Positions 1-12,272 are shown, counted from the stretch's first letter. The stretch is DNA of 64,000 nt from Leptasterias polaris (GCA_037783415.1 JAZGTN010000065.1:62001-126000); one strand, 5' to 3'. A program made the numbers and translations. The notes: generated by a model from the sequence alone, not told the origin.

Positions 1-569
1 AACACCCCTACCCGGCCCTAGCTAGCATGCCAAGAGATAGCTGTACCTGGAAGCTCATGAACATGTGGGAGGGGTAGGGAGCCAGACCACCAACTACCTT
101 GTCATTGCGGGTTTGTTAGTCGGTAAACCTCGCTGATCGAATCCGCTGTTTTAAAATCGTTACGTTTCAATGTTCGGTGTACGTTCCTTTCCTCCGATTT
201 GGAAATTAAATAAGATTTATGTCAATAAATAGGAAAACCACTCTTATATTGACGGTGCAATTAAGTTAAACAATTTGTGAGACAAAAACGAGCCCCCCAC
301 CCCAAAAAAAAAACCACACAAAACCAGAGCCCCTGAAGGAACAGGTGAAAAATAAATTAAAAATTAAAATGTGAAAAAAGATTCTCACTCTGAATTTCTT
401 TTTCCACTCTCGACACACAAAATTCCAACAAAGTCATTTCGTTTCCTCAAAATATTATTTAATTCAATCAAAATATAATTTTGTCACATAAAATTAATTT
501 TTTTTAAATTTGTAAACAAAGTTGTGTTTTTCTAGGTAGCAAAATAGATTTTTCCTAGAAAATACATTT
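1..569. other. AT-rich non-coding sequence
   Basis: No coding frame, RNA gene or recognised repeat. Mostly A/T runs, grading into the minisatellite at 570. Confidence 0.6.
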
Positions 570-1100
570 TTGTTCCCTCGAACACGCCTTCTTTCACCCG
601 AAATACGATTTTGTTACCCAGAAATACGCGTTTGTTCCCTGAAAGATACCCATTCGTTTCCTCGAAATATGATTTTGTTCGCACAAAATATAATTTTGTT
701 CGCTCTAAATATGCTTTCGTTCAATAAAAATTATTTTTTCCACCGAAAGGAGATTTCTTTCCCTGAAAACAAGCTTTCGATTCATCAAAATACGACTTTG
801 AATTAGTTGCCCGAAACATACTTTCATTCGTCCGAAATATGCTTTCGTTCTATAAAAATATGAATTTTTTCCACCGAAAGGAGATTTCTTTCCCTAAAAA
901 CAAGCGTTTGTTTCATCAAAATACGACTTTGAATTAGTTGCCAGAAATATACGTTCATTCGTCCGAAATATGCTTTCGTTCCCTTAATATACGCTCTCGT
1001 TCCTTCGCAATGAGATTTTGTTCCCCAAAATTCCTCTTTCGTTCCCTTAAGATAGCTAGCTTTTGTTCCCTTAAGATAGCTTTCGAAGCCCTGTAGTCCA
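570..1100. repeat. Degenerate minisatellite
   Basis: Built from a roughly 22-base unit (AAATACG-TTTCGTTCCCT type). A higher-order copy of about 130 bases starts near 707, 836 and 966, each with the shared words AATATGCTTTCGTTC and CCGAAAGGAGATTTCTTTCCC (the last in the first two). Short open frames here are artefacts of the repeat. Confidence 0.75.
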
Positions 1101-4100
1101 ATCACACAAATTTGTTAAATTCCCTTGTGAGGGGCGACTATGAGAGGGGACGAGTTTGTTGTCAGGGGGCGACTTTGCTAGGGGCGACTTTGTAGTTGGT
1201 GACTTTGTACATGTGTTTTTTGAAATTGGCGACTTTGCTAGGGGGGCGAGTTGACTGGTTTCCGTGTCTGTTGTTTATACACACTTAATACACACAATCA
1301 CTGTAGAACACATCGGGTTAAATGATTGGAGCGATCAGTAACTATTCACGGAAGGCATTATTTATTTTTATGAGGCAAAACACACATCTTAAACAATTAT
1401 TATAATAATGAATTTTAAGATAAGTTTACTTTATTTCTTTAGTTACTAAATTAATGAAGGAGTTAACACCCACAAAACACACCCACAGATGTCTCAAGCG
1501 CAAGCATTCAGTACATTTACAGTAACTAAAATTACTACTACCCTTAGATAAAATGGACTCGTCTTCATGATCGTCGCTACAGCAACCGTAATGTACACTG
1601 CGTTCGTACATGAATAAATGAATATGAACCGCCGGCGGGTTTCACAAGTCGTTAATGACGAAGAAGAGTTGGCAGCCAGCAACTTCGCGCGAGAGCAGTG
1701 ATCTCGCGAGAGCATTCTTTTACGCGACAGCACCAGATGCGACTCGACTCACCGCGACCATCATTAACGACTTGTCAACAAGTCTAGGTTTGGTGCCAAG
1801 ACACTGATGATATATTAAGTCAGGAGAATCACACTTTTAGCCCTCAACTAGCTAGGGACTGCACACCTGAGAATATTAAAATGAGAAAGTTGGGAATTCT
1901 TGAGGCAAAGCTGCTATTTTGGCCCATCTAATTGGATTCGGGAGATTCCAAATATCAGAGATCCCACTCAGTTTTTTCCCCCCAAAATTGATTTTAGCTT
2001 TAAATCTTCAAAAAAATCTGATCAAAGTTTTTTTTTTTTTTTTTTTTTTTAAGAAAACAGTAAATATAAAAAAAGGTAAATATAAAAAAAGAAAAAAAAA
2101 GGAAGCGGCGGCCAAAAAGGAGTTGGGCGGGGACGAGAAACTCTATTGTTTTTTTTACTTGGCCTAATTAATTTAAAATAAGTCAGACAAAACAATAGGA
2201 AGGTCTTAGTAACGTACCAGGCTGGTGCCGTCTACAGAAGCTCAAGCATTATAGCAAAACCGCAACCCCAGTTAGGCCTATCTCATCCTTCCAAAAACAT
2301 CCACATCATTTTGTTTGGTGCCAGGGTTTTTTCAGCTGCAGAATAACAACTGTGGAGCGCTCTGCCCTTGAAAATTCCTTGCAATCGCTCCACCATTTTT
2401 TTAAAACTAGGCCGAAGAAATTAATTGTCATATCTACATTATAATCTTAATTAAATTTGCTCTCAACACAGCAGAATTATGATTCTGAAAGTCTGAAAGT
2501 CGGAATTGTTTTATTATTATGACCTAATTTCTGCAGTCTGTAATATTACGCAAAATAGACACTTAAGTGCGGCCATCTTGATTGTCTCCTATTCGAATCA
2601 ATGTAACCAAACCGAGGTTGAGAGGAGAAATAGTCGGGTTCCTTTTTGCACAATGAATTCTGTTATTCATTGCTTTTGATGTAGTGGATATAGGGAACAT
2701 CTTGACCGCATGATAATGTTTTTAAAATGCACGCAACTTTTTTGTAAAAGAGGTTTGTGGCTTCATTTGACTTTTCGATTAGTATTTCAGTCTCAGTCTT
2801 CTTTTCGTCTGAAGAGGCATACCGATCGACCTGCCCACCTCTTTCCAGGATTACTGCAACTATAAACTTTCTTAACTTTGTTAAGTTTGTACGAAATGTT
2901 GAGCAACTATTTTTGCTTGTGAACTTGCGGGAATAACCGTGTGTAAATCTCTTTTGGTGGGAATGTTGTTGGCTCTTTAAACAAAATCCGGTGGGATCTC
3001 AACGTTTCGACTAGCATATTCTGCTCATCTTCAGGAGACGAGCAGAGTATAAACTGTTCAAAAAGTCGAGACCAGTTTTTTTCAGAGCCAACACTCCTTA
3101 CAAAAGAGATCTACACATGGCTGTACCCACAAGTTTACTTTATAGTTGGTTCTTTTATTTCCACACCATGCAAAGTGTCAAAAATCACTAAAATTTTTGC
3201 ATTAACTTTAGCATGTGCTTTTCCCACAACCTTTCACCATAATGATGTTCAGTTTTTGTATAGGCCCACTGTAGCCAGGGGCTGTTATACTAACTTTGTT
3301 TAGGTCCCGGCTGCGGGTAAGCCGGCCGGGATCAGGAGGGGCGGTGGGCGGTGGGTGTGACAACAACAAATGCAGCTTACAAATTGAAATTGAAACATAC
3401 TTTTTATTACAACAACACTGACTTCTTGATGCTAACACGCTCCTACGTAAATTGGCAAAACTGTTTACTTGAGGAAGTGTACTTTGTGTATTTTTTATTA
3501 TTTTTTAAATAAATAAATAGGCCTATCGTAAATAATAAAATAATAATTTCTCTTGCGTTTTGCTCCATTGTAAACACGTTCTAGAACATGTTTTCAAGAT
3601 ATCTCTTAAAATAAAATTTTTGAAGGCATCAAAAGTTTGTTTAAAGAAGCTTTTGCTGGTTTTTTTTTATATATTTTTTATAAACGACTTTTAATTGTCT
3701 TTAAAATTATAATGGTGCAAAACTCGATCCTCTTCTCCACGGTATGTAACGATACTGCAAACGAAAAGTTGTTGACATTATTCCTTAAAAAATATCATCG
3801 TGACTTTACTGTAGGTAGCACAATTCTTTCTTTAAAAATATGATTATGTTTGAGTTTATTTGCAAAATCTGGAGCGAGTGAAAATATCTTAGGTAAACAG
3901 AAAAGTGCTTTATTTTCCTCCAAATAAAATAAGTAGTGCTTTTGATAGTTCTTAAGCACTGAAGAGATTGTACCCAAAAGCCCCGTAGAATCTAAACCTC
4001 CAGGGGTTATCAAAAGGTGGAAATGCCATCATTTCAAAATACCCCCTGAGATCTAGATCCCAGTTTTATACTTTTTATGTAGCAATGACTCTCACTTCAT

Positions 4101-4255
4101 ACAGCCCATAATGCACGGAACGAAAGTGTCTACTAATGACAGCTCTCCGCTGTAAGCTTAGCAAAGTTTCACTAGAGGGCGGCATTTGACTTTTGTTGTC
4201 AACAGTACTGCAGTGATTTGTAACTTTTCGAGTTGGCTCAATTACTATCGGTCTG
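1101..4255. other. Non-coding region with repeat fragments
   Basis: Contains GCGACTTTG-rich words (1130-1250), a possible TIR pair ACAAGTCGTTAATGA around 1636-1779, poly-T and poly-A runs (2026-2100), a Penelope-like terminus (about 2980-3110), and a fragment near 3950-4095 related to the element at 14778. No gene seen. Confidence 0.5.
2980..3110 (-). mobile_element. Penelope-like element terminus (fragment)
   Basis: On the minus strand it reads CTGAAGATGAGCAG then GTCGAAACGTTGAGATC. The CTGA...GAAAC order resembles the hammerhead-derived termini of Penelope-like elements. Family call from the motif only. Confidence 0.4.
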
Positions 4256-4570
4256 ACCTACTTTGCGGTGTTTGCAGAGTCGTATAAATGCTGGGAAAGC
4301 ACAGGGTTGTTGTTTCCCAACGAATTGTTAATATCGGGACTTCCTGTGGAAGGAGCAGCTGATGGAGACGGTGGGTTGGAACGATCGGCTTGCCATGCTG
4401 CGTCGTACACAGACGCTTTTACCCAAAAACTTTGTTCATGGTCGCTGGTGTTTGGAAGTTGTAGCAAAGGCAGGAGGCGTGCTTTCGCGTCTTTCATGCC
4501 AGACATCGACAAGCCGGTCGGTATTTCAAAGCTACACTTGCTTATGAATAAAGGATGTTTTGTTTTCCTA
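4256..4570. other. Coding-like segment, strand unresolved
   Basis: This patch has higher GC than its flanks and is open on both strands. On the minus strand a frame from an acceptor-like GGGTTTTAG near 4570 runs about 100 codons to a stop at about 4258. It has RNY-like codon use and a Ser/Pro/Asn-rich end. On the plus strand a frame from ATG 4362 to a weak donor (CG/gtcggt) at 4516 leaves in phase 2, exactly the phase needed to join the SH3 exon at 5337. I cannot decide which, if either, is real. Confidence 0.35.
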
Positions 4571-5336
4571 AAACCCAGACGCTCATTCCGTCTAGAGCAG
4601 CAGAGACCCTCGAAAAAAAGCAGATGGTCGTAACTTGTTGTTAGAGTTCAAGCTACTTTTCATTCATCAGATGAAAAGTTAGCAAAACAGTTTTACAGAC
4701 AGAGTCGCTCTCAGCGGCAAAAAAAAATATATAAACAAATTTAAGGAACAATATCACACTGTTTGTTTTTGTTCAAATCCTTGAGAAAAGGTAGTGAATC
4801 AATTGAATTATTTGAAATGTAAACAATCCTGCTAAATTTTGTTTACACCTGGCTAGCTTGTGAGAAAAGAAAGTGAACATATCCACATGTTTTTGTTTGG
4901 GGGAGGTTTTTCTTAAAGTTGTGTATTATGTACTGACACGATCCCTGTTCATAAATCCCATGATAAAGTACAAAGAAATATCAACATTATATGTAGGTTC
5001 ATATTGCACTTTTGAACTGTGTTCCTGTATTATACCAGCAATACATATAACAAAGGTTTGTAGATATTTAGTAGCTTGTTGATGACTTGTGTGGCGCCCT
5101 CCACGATCATTTTTCTAGATGTCAGGATTAGAGCATTTAAACACAAGATATTAAAGACGAAAACTTCTGCCGCCAACGGCATCATTAAAACAATACAAAC
5201 TGAACAATTAAGCTAGTAGATGAATTTTTAAGTTTTGCACAAAAACTAAAACAGAAACCTCAATCCTGGAACCCCCCCCCCCCCTCCAACCTAAATATCG
5301 TGTTTATATTTCTTGTTTTAATTTCCCCCTTGTCAG

Positions 5337-6142
5337 ATTCACAACTCCCGATGACTTTGACTCGGAGCTGGACAGCACCAAGCACCACGCCCACCACCAG
5401 AGCTGGCCTTCCCCGCAAAGTGACCGCGCCCACCACCCTCACCAAGTGCACAAGCCCCATCGCTCCCATCAGTACCACGCCCAACAATATCGTCACCATC
5501 ACCATCGACCCCCTGAGCTCCACTACTCACAAAATGAAGATCTTAGTGAGAGGTGGTTAAAAGATCGCCACAGACAAGGTGGTTGGAGTGGTCATGGCGT
5601 TGAGGGCGTAGAACAAGATTGCTATGGTGGCGAAGAGAGGCATCGTCAACATATTCATGAAGATGACCACCAAAGTCATAACGCACGGCCATGGAATGCT
5701 TTACACAATGTCTACGATGACCACATCACTGATTTACATAAAGGTCAAAGGTCAAATGAAGGATATCACATGACAGGGTCTCACTCCCCGCATACAAATG
5801 ATGACAAATCTCATCACTACGTAGAGCGTATTGACTCTTCATATCCAGGTCATATCCCCAGTCACAACTCAGGTCATATCCCCAGTCGTGACCCAGGCCA
5901 TGACCTGAGCTACAGCCAAGGTCATGACCTCACTAAGGACATGTCTCACGGTCAAACAAACAGCTTCTCTGAAACACTCGCCGTGTCACTAAGTCAGGAG
6001 TTCTATGCACATGGTAACCACAAGTCATCTGTAAATTTAAAGAATGCATTGCATGAGATCGGTTACCATGGAAACCATGACGTCAGCCGCAGTGAAGAGA
6101 ATACTGCAATTGGCAAGTCCTCTGCGCATGCTGCTAAAGAAG
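5337..6142 (+). CDS. SH3 gene, His-rich exon
   Basis: This 806-base exon has no stop in its frame from the acceptor to the donor. Its first 90 codons are dense in histidine (runs such as HHHH and repeated HxxH spacing). A later part repeats a GHIPS / PGHDLS-type unit four times (about 5845-5935). No catalytic motif is visible. It enters in phase 2 and leaves in phase 1. Confidence 0.8.
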
Positions 6143-8810
6143 GTAAAAACTCAACATTTCAATTTCAATACAAGTCAACATTTATTTCATACTATCTCGA
6201 AATACAACATATTTACAGAATATTTAAATATAAATGAGCATAAACAACAACGAAATAAGCACAGATAATGGTGGGAACAAAGTTGATATAATGTATACCA
6301 AAATAAAGAGAGTTTTGAGGCAGTCAGATTCTTCTAGAAGACAGCCTAAACGGACAAACTACAAACGTGGTGACAAGACGAACAGGTATTAACGTAAAAC
6401 AAAACTGAAAAACAGACTGTGAATGCAATGCGAGAAATATGTCCTAGCAGAGCTATAAAATAAATGACTGATGATACAAGCTGGACCGATTAGAAGAGAG
6501 CTATAGCCAAGTAATGGAGGGAGAGAAATAATTTCTTAAGTGAAAATACAAACCAACATTTTATAATTTTTTTATTGAATGCAACAAAGTTTTGAAATAG
6601 GACCTACAGTTTATTTTTATTTTGTTTCATGTAAAAAAAAAAAAAATCATCAGAGAAATATAAGAAGCAGCCAGTAGAGGAGAAACTCACGGCTGACCAA
6701 CAAGGACAGAGCGTCCCACGGACAGCCGTTCAAACCGCAGACATGCAACAGGTAACCGACTTCTCCCATCAGCAGTCACCACGGCCCGTGGGCAAAACGC
6801 AGCTTACTCCGGCACCCCAGACGCAACACCACCAGACACCTACAGGGAAAACCCCCACCCGAACCCCGGTGACCACACCCATCATGACTGCTACTGTCCG
6901 GACACACAAAGATAAGCTGGGCGCACCCCAGGGGAAAGCGGCGCGGATGGAGCACGCCCGTCAGACCCTGAACCCGAAGGACGGAGAGCGCCTCGTGAAG
7001 GCGCTCTACGATTTTAAACCGGCCACGCGGGATGAGATGGCACTGAAGCAAGGTAAGGGAAAGCCAGTAAGCCACTATGAAGGGCTAATGTTTGTTTATC
7101 CTGGTCGGCAAGGCCGCTCCCGCTCACTGATATGAAACTAACGAAATGACTAATCTCTTTAGTTTCTTTGAGGCTGGAACCTTAGACGAGAACATTAATC
7201 TGTCTAGACCCGCTATACGGGATCGATAAGGATGAAAAACACCCAAACACACCAACACCTGTTTTGGGTGTGACTAATACAATGGTAAAGGGGGATGGGA
7301 TTTAGAAACGCCCCTGGCGTTCCCGGATGTTGTTCGCCAATGATGGCATCTTCTGTTGTTCAGATGATGTGCGTTTTGTGACAACCATGACCAGAAGCAT
7401 GTCTGTGCCAATCGGTCATAATTGTTTTTCATGTTTTGGGGAGTTTCGTTTAGCAGCAGTAAGTGAAACAGCTGTCCCGACCAAACAGTAACCGAAATGT
7501 TAGCCCTGTTTAGGATTGGTGTAAAGATGGCAATTTTTACAAAACAACGAAATCATCACCCTCATTGAACGACTGCAACTCGCGCTTGCAGCATTTAACA
7601 AAACACATTAGTTTACCAATCCATTCCATCAGTGATTACAATAATTTAAAGGCAATTATGTACTTTTGGTTGGCCTAATTACTCCAATTGAAGAAGACAA
7701 AATGCTAAAGAGAACTGGAGAGCTTTTGATATTATAAAACATTGTAAGAAACGACTCCCTTTGAAGTAATGTAGTTTTAGATAAAGAGGTAATTTTTCAG
7801 CCCAAAATTTGAATCTGAGAAAGGCTTCGGGGAAAGGCTTCGGGCATGAACATCTGAATGCACACAATTCTATGTAATTTAGGGTGTTCTTGATTTGTTA
7901 TTTTCTTTCATTGTTTTCTTGCAACTTCGATGACCAATATTGAGCCCGAATTTTCACAGTTTTTTTAAATTTTATGCATGTTTTGGGATAAACCAAGTGA
8001 GGATCTGGTCTTTGGCAACTACCAAAAGTGTACCCTGCCTTTAGAGACTTGGTTCCAAAACAAAATAAAGACAGTGCATTTTGTGATTAATAGTTTCCAA
8101 GAGGGGGGGGGGGGGGGGGGGGCCGTACCGATATTCCAACGGCCCATAAGTCCGTCTAACGGTCAATTTGTCAGACATCGGAGCAACGAACCGTCCGATT
8201 GTTGGATTATCGTACTTATTTTCTTTCTTCATTCCTGTCTGTTAATTCAACCCGTTTGTCCGTCCGTTCTTGTTTCTGTTGGCCTGTCCATTAGGCATCT
8301 CACCACAAACCCCAGCTTCCACAAGATGCTTCCATACTGGAATTGGTGTTAATTTGTAAAACTAGATCTACGGGAGTTGTACTTCTTTAGTTTATATATA
8401 TATATATATATATTTTATTTTTATGAATAGGCCTATCGTTTAGAACTTTTCATGAAGTATGATCATAAATGTGTTTTAAATTGAATTGAATAGACCTTAT
8501 GCATTGACGTCACCAAGCCGCCATCTTAGAGGTAAACTGATGATGAAACAATGGAAACGCGCTGATTTGTACGCGCGGCGCACAAGACTGGCCAATGAAC
8601 ATCTTCCTTTTGACCTCTAGGTGAGGGCGCCCTACACAAATGACGTCATATGCATAAGGTCTATTGTTAGTATGAACTTCAAACCAAGTTTGTGTTTTCT
8701 TTTGGGCAGGTGAAATTGTCGTGCAGATCGGCCACCACCTTAGTAACGGCTGGGCATACGGTCGAAAGGCAAAAATCGGGGGTCATTTTCCCGCCAGCTA
8801 CGTCCAGTGA
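5337..8810 (+). CDS. Histidine-rich protein with C-terminal SH3 domain (three 3' exons)
   Basis: Three exons (5337-6142, 6654-7052, 8710-8810) join in one open frame of about 434 residues ending in TGA at 8808-8810. The acceptors are TTGTCAG, ATCATCAG and GGGCAG; the donors are AAG/gtaaaa and AAG/gtaagg; both internal introns are phase 1. The first exon encodes a long, probably disordered region rich in His, Ser, Gln and Asp. The second is Pro/Thr/Gln-rich and ends by starting an SH3 domain (ALYDF motif). The last exon completes it (NGWAYGR tryptophan, then HFPASYV). SH3 domains bind proline-rich peptides, so an adaptor role is likely by family, but I do not recognise the orthologue. The acceptor at 5337 is phase 2, so at least one exon lies upstream; the N-terminus is not established. 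The gene converges on FNBP4. Confidence 0.8.
6654..7052 (+). CDS. SH3 gene, Pro/Gln-rich exon with first half of SH3
   Basis: The acceptor follows a poly-A/pyrimidine stretch ending ATCATCAG. The 399 bases encode a Lys/Gln start, a Pro/Thr-rich linker and then the SH3 beginning with ALYDF. The donor AAG/gtaagg cuts the domain after its acidic RT-loop segment (RDEMAL), in phase 1. Confidence 0.85.
7647..8046. mobile_element. Small TIR element, TTTGGTAAT family, in SH3 intron
   Basis: Ends TTTAAAGGCAATTATGTACTTTTGG and its inverted relative near 8046. Internally it shares the AACATTGTAAGAAACGACTC / AAGTAATGTAGTTTTAGA words with the copy at 10183-10565. Diverged. Confidence 0.6.
8489..8665. mobile_element. 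177-bp TIR element (AATAGACCTTATGCA), copy 1
   Basis: Perfect 15-bp inverted ends AATAGACCTTATGCA. A near-identical copy in the opposite orientation lies at 26111-26286. Both contain a TGACGTCA-like site near each end. Too short to encode a protein. Confidence 0.85.
8710..8810 (+). CDS. SH3 gene, terminal exon
   Basis: The acceptor is TTTTGGGCAG. Read in the phase left by the previous exon, it gives GEIVVQ, the conserved SH3 tryptophan in NGWAYGR, and the HFPASYV end with the conserved Pro and Tyr, then Gln and TGA. The protein ends directly after the SH3 fold. Confidence 0.85.
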
Positions 8811-9025
8811 TGATACTATTCTAAATCAACCGTGGCCGAACGGGAGAAGGGTTGGGACGGTGGATACATCGGCAAAGCTTGGCTACATGACAGCCCAAGT
8901 TACAACCTTTTAAAAGTTGAGGGTGGGATAGGTTGAAAGTGGGGGGATCGGGACTGGAAGGTTGGCAACAGTTTAAACCAAGTTGGACTAGCTCTAGAAA
9001 CGAATGCGAGCGTGGTGAGAGGATT

Positions 9026-9072
9026 GGGTTTAGGGTTAGGGTTAGGATTATAATTAGGATTAGGGTTAGTTT
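9026..9072 (+). repeat. Short interstitial telomere-like repeat
   Basis: Several TTAGGG units with degenerate GATTAG/ATTAGG variants. Too short and degenerate for a chromosome end. Confidence 0.6.
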
Positions 9073-9337
9073 TGGGATTTAAGACAAGGTTACAGGTATT
9101 ATGTCATCGGAATCTTTTATAAAGCGAATTACAGAATGGCATACGTTTAAAAATAAACGCACCTTTAGAGGGACACGTTGCCTTGGATCGGGCGAGTTGG
9201 TCTATAAAAAGCATTTTTAACCGTTTGTTATAAAATAAATATGATCCAAAAAGTGTCTCTTGTTTGCACTGAGTTGTCCTTCTGTGCAAAGTGCAGTTAA
9301 TTGCCGCCAGAATCAGACGATGGGTTATGGGTTGTGG

Positions 9338-9497
9338 TAATACGCCTCTCTTAATATTCATGCATGACGTCATAATTCTTACTTAAAATGAGGCTATAGG
9401 CGCGCGTCCGCCACCACTTGCAGTGGCTGCGCCTATGGCCTCGTTTTGGGTTAGAATTGTGACGTACTCGAGCATAAATATTAAGAGAGGCGTATTA
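9338..9497. mobile_element. 160-bp TIR element with 21-bp perfect ends
   Basis: Ends TAATACGCCTCTCTTAATATT are perfect inverted repeats. The interior is itself partly palindromic around GGCGCGCG...GCGCC. Confidence 0.8.
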
Positions 9498-10182
9498 GAG
9501 TTTTTATTTGTATTTATGAAAACTTCAGGGTTGTTATAAAACTCGTCGGAAAAGACAAACAAAATAACAAATCCTGTTCATCATTAAAAAATAAGTGGCT
9601 TACTTTGTCGTGTGCCAGGAAGGACATGACGAACAGTTACTGGAGATAGGGCCTAAACAATAATGTAAAGAATTGAATTTCGAGAAAACCGAGTTTGAAA
9701 GTTTGATCGGTTTACTGCCATTCATACGTCATTATAGAAAGGCTAAATTCTGCTATATAGGAATGGGAAAACATGTCTTTGGGGTAATTCTGGCGACAAA
9801 AATGTAACAGAAATGCAATATTTTTGTCAGAAGCCATTTCATTCAGAGCTGCCAACATTTGCATCTTGCAATCTGGAAGATTTTTTACAACAATCAAGGT
9901 GATGTTTAGAATTACATTCAACAAAGTTTCCATAATCAGGGAGATTTCAAAATTTGTTCATCGGAGCATGGACAGATTGGTTTATTTTCAGGGAAAAAAC
10001 AGTACACTGTTCTTCGGGGCACACGATTTTACTATATTTTGTGGTAAATTCTGCACAAACACACAATGATATAACGTGGCATTAAGTTTTATTACAAACA
10101 TACTGTTATTGCAAAACATGGTTTGTTATCTGCTATGTACACTGAACACTTGGTCAGGGCACAAATTCATAGCGCTGCTTAA

Positions 10183-10565
10183 GGGAGCGTACACCTTTGG
10201 TAATTATTCAAACAAATAATGCTCATAAAAACTGACTTGGTAAAGAGCACTTGCGAGCTGTTGATAGTAGAAAACATTGTTAGAAACGACACCCTTTGAA
10301 GTAATGTAGTTTTAGAGAAAGAGGTAAATTTTCACCATAAAATTTGAATATGAGAAAGGCTTCAGGCATGATGCCGTTCTCAAGTATCTGAAAGCACACA
10401 ATTCTATATAACAAGGGTAGTTTTTTCTTCCATTATTTACTTGTAACTTAATTGAGCAAAAACAAAAAACAAATCACAAATTTGTTATTTTATGCATATA
10501 TTCGGGAACGACAAGTGAGGAAACTGCTCTTTGACAAGTACCAAAAGTACATCCTGACTTTAAAG
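10183..10565. mobile_element. Small TIR element, TTTGGTAAT family
   Basis: Starts GGGAGCGTACACCTTTGGTAAT and ends near ACCAAAAGTACATCCTGACTTTAAAG. Related to 7647-8046, 62335-62700 and 63525-63886. Confidence 0.7.
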
Positions 10566-10567
10566 GT

Positions 10568-11075
10568 GCAGCAGCTGATTTCACGAAACGCTAGGATTAA
10601 TCCCATCTCGAGTTAGGATGAGTAACTCGTCCTAACTTAGGACTAGTCCTAAGTTAGGAAGAGTTTGGTGAAATCGACGGCTGCATACGTTTGGTAATGG
10701 GAGTCTACTGATTGTGTTAATCCTATATAAATGTACATGTAGGTACATACAATAAAACTAACCTGTGAAAATTTCACTTGAAAAGGTGGTCGCGTTTTTG
10801 AGATATCACCGAAAAACCGGAGCGAATATTTCCACGCAGGAAGAATATTCCCCATAGGAATACACAGTCTGAGAAGCGTTTCTGACAGAAACGTTTCTCA
10901 GATTCAAATTTTGGGGAATAAAAAGTGATATATTTTCCCATAACCGTAGTACTTCGAAAATAAAAGTTTCTCAAAATTCATTATACTACCCAAAGCTGCT
11001 GTACTTCTTACCAAGGAAGTTTTTATTGCCATTAATTTTCAGAGTCATTACCAAATGTGTACTGTGCCTTTAAGC
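10568..11075. mobile_element. TTTGGTAAT-family element carrying a nested fold-back
   Basis: The family is also at 16571-16943 and 55245-55640. Here the left end is split by a hairpin element (about 10577-10675, ends GATTTCAC/GTGAAATC) containing the palindrome CTAACTTAGGACTAGTCCTA. A second hairpin, GAGAAGCGTTTCTGACAGAA, sits inside the main element. Confidence 0.75.
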
Positions 11076-11221
11076 ACAAAACATTGATTCGCAAATATCT
11101 GCTGGGCAAAATTGAGCTGGATCCAGTCATAAATGCGTTATTTTTGCTGGTTGCCTAAACTTGTAAGCATAATTGTTTTGTGCTTAGCTACTTTTTGTGC
11201 TTAAGCAGCTGTGTGTAATTG

Positions 11222-11412
11222 AGCACTGGGCTTAGAGCTGCTTAAGCATAAAAAGTAGCTACGCACAACAAAATAATGCTTACCAGAATAAGGTTACCAG
11301 CCAAACTACCATGTCACATGTACAATTTGTGACTGTATCCTGCTCATTTCTGCTTAGCAGACAATCGTTAAGCAATATTTTCTGCTTAAGCAGCTCTATG
11401 AAATTGGGCCCT
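11222..11412. mobile_element. TIR element with GAGCTGCTTAAGCA ends
   Basis: Core words CAGCCAAACTACCATGTCAC and TTTCTGCTTAAGCAGCTCTATG are shared with copies at about 25358-25550, 28293-28465 and 36150-36307. Confidence 0.75.
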
Positions 11413-11937
11413 GGTCTTAGACACAGTGTAATTTAGTACTGCATTAGTGAGGAATGCAGAATTTAACAAGTGGTCACTCGCGGTTGAACCCCAGATGACG
11501 ACCGGAAACCTCAACAAAACTTGAGACTAACCCTGAGTTACCATAATTTTGCATTCCTCACTTAATCTTTAATTGACATACAATATGTACAATTAAGTGT
11601 TTTAATGTTTGATTCCAATTTATATAAATTTCTAAACTTGTTGAAAGATTTCCCAATATGGGATTATTTAGAGCGAAAACAATTCCAGTCAGCTAAAAAG
11701 CACTCAAATTTGTTATGCATAGAAAACTTGCTTAGTAAAAGCTGCAGGTAACCAGCCAAACACCATGTATTTCAATATTGTTTGTAAGTGGTTCCCACAG
11801 AGCTGTCGTCGCTGACATGTTCAAGGCTTGCGCATGAATGAGGAACAAATATATTTTTCAAGTAACGAACGCTTGTGTTGAAACTGGCATGAGGGTTTGC
11901 GTTAGGCATTATGCAAAAATATGCACATACCAAAGTA

Positions 11938-12272
11938 TAGACGATGTGACCTGTGACGTCACATGTTTACAAAAGAGCCACAGAGCCTGGACTTCCTGCA
12001 GGCACATTTGTACACAGATCAATGGAAGAAAACAACAAATCTTATGTTTTATGGAGATTGCACTGTCTGATTTTTCTCAACTTTTGATATGAAGAAAGGG
12101 GGGACATCTCAAAAGGTGTACAGCTGTTGCTTTTGTAAATTTTGAATTTATGTGAAAATTATGACACAAAATGTAAATTTTCCCATATAGCCTGTGTAAT
12201 ATCTTGCCCGGCAGGAAACGCTTAAGAATGTGAAAGGTCACCACTCTGTAAACAAAGGTAACATGGTCTATA
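11938..12272. mobile_element. TIR element, TATAGACGATGTGACCT ends
   Basis: Related by its ends to the element at 20938-21153. The right end is diverged (GGTAACATGGTCTATA). Confidence 0.5.

Noticed and set aside
570..1105. Short frames in the minisatellite, including one with GTKA-type repeats
   Set aside because: The peptide periodicity follows the 22-base DNA repeat; there are no splice or start signals.
5300..5560. Thr/Pro-rich plus-strand frame overlapping the SH3 gene
   Set aside because: It is a shifted frame of the His-rich exon; the frame that joins the downstream SH3 exons in phase is the adjacent one.
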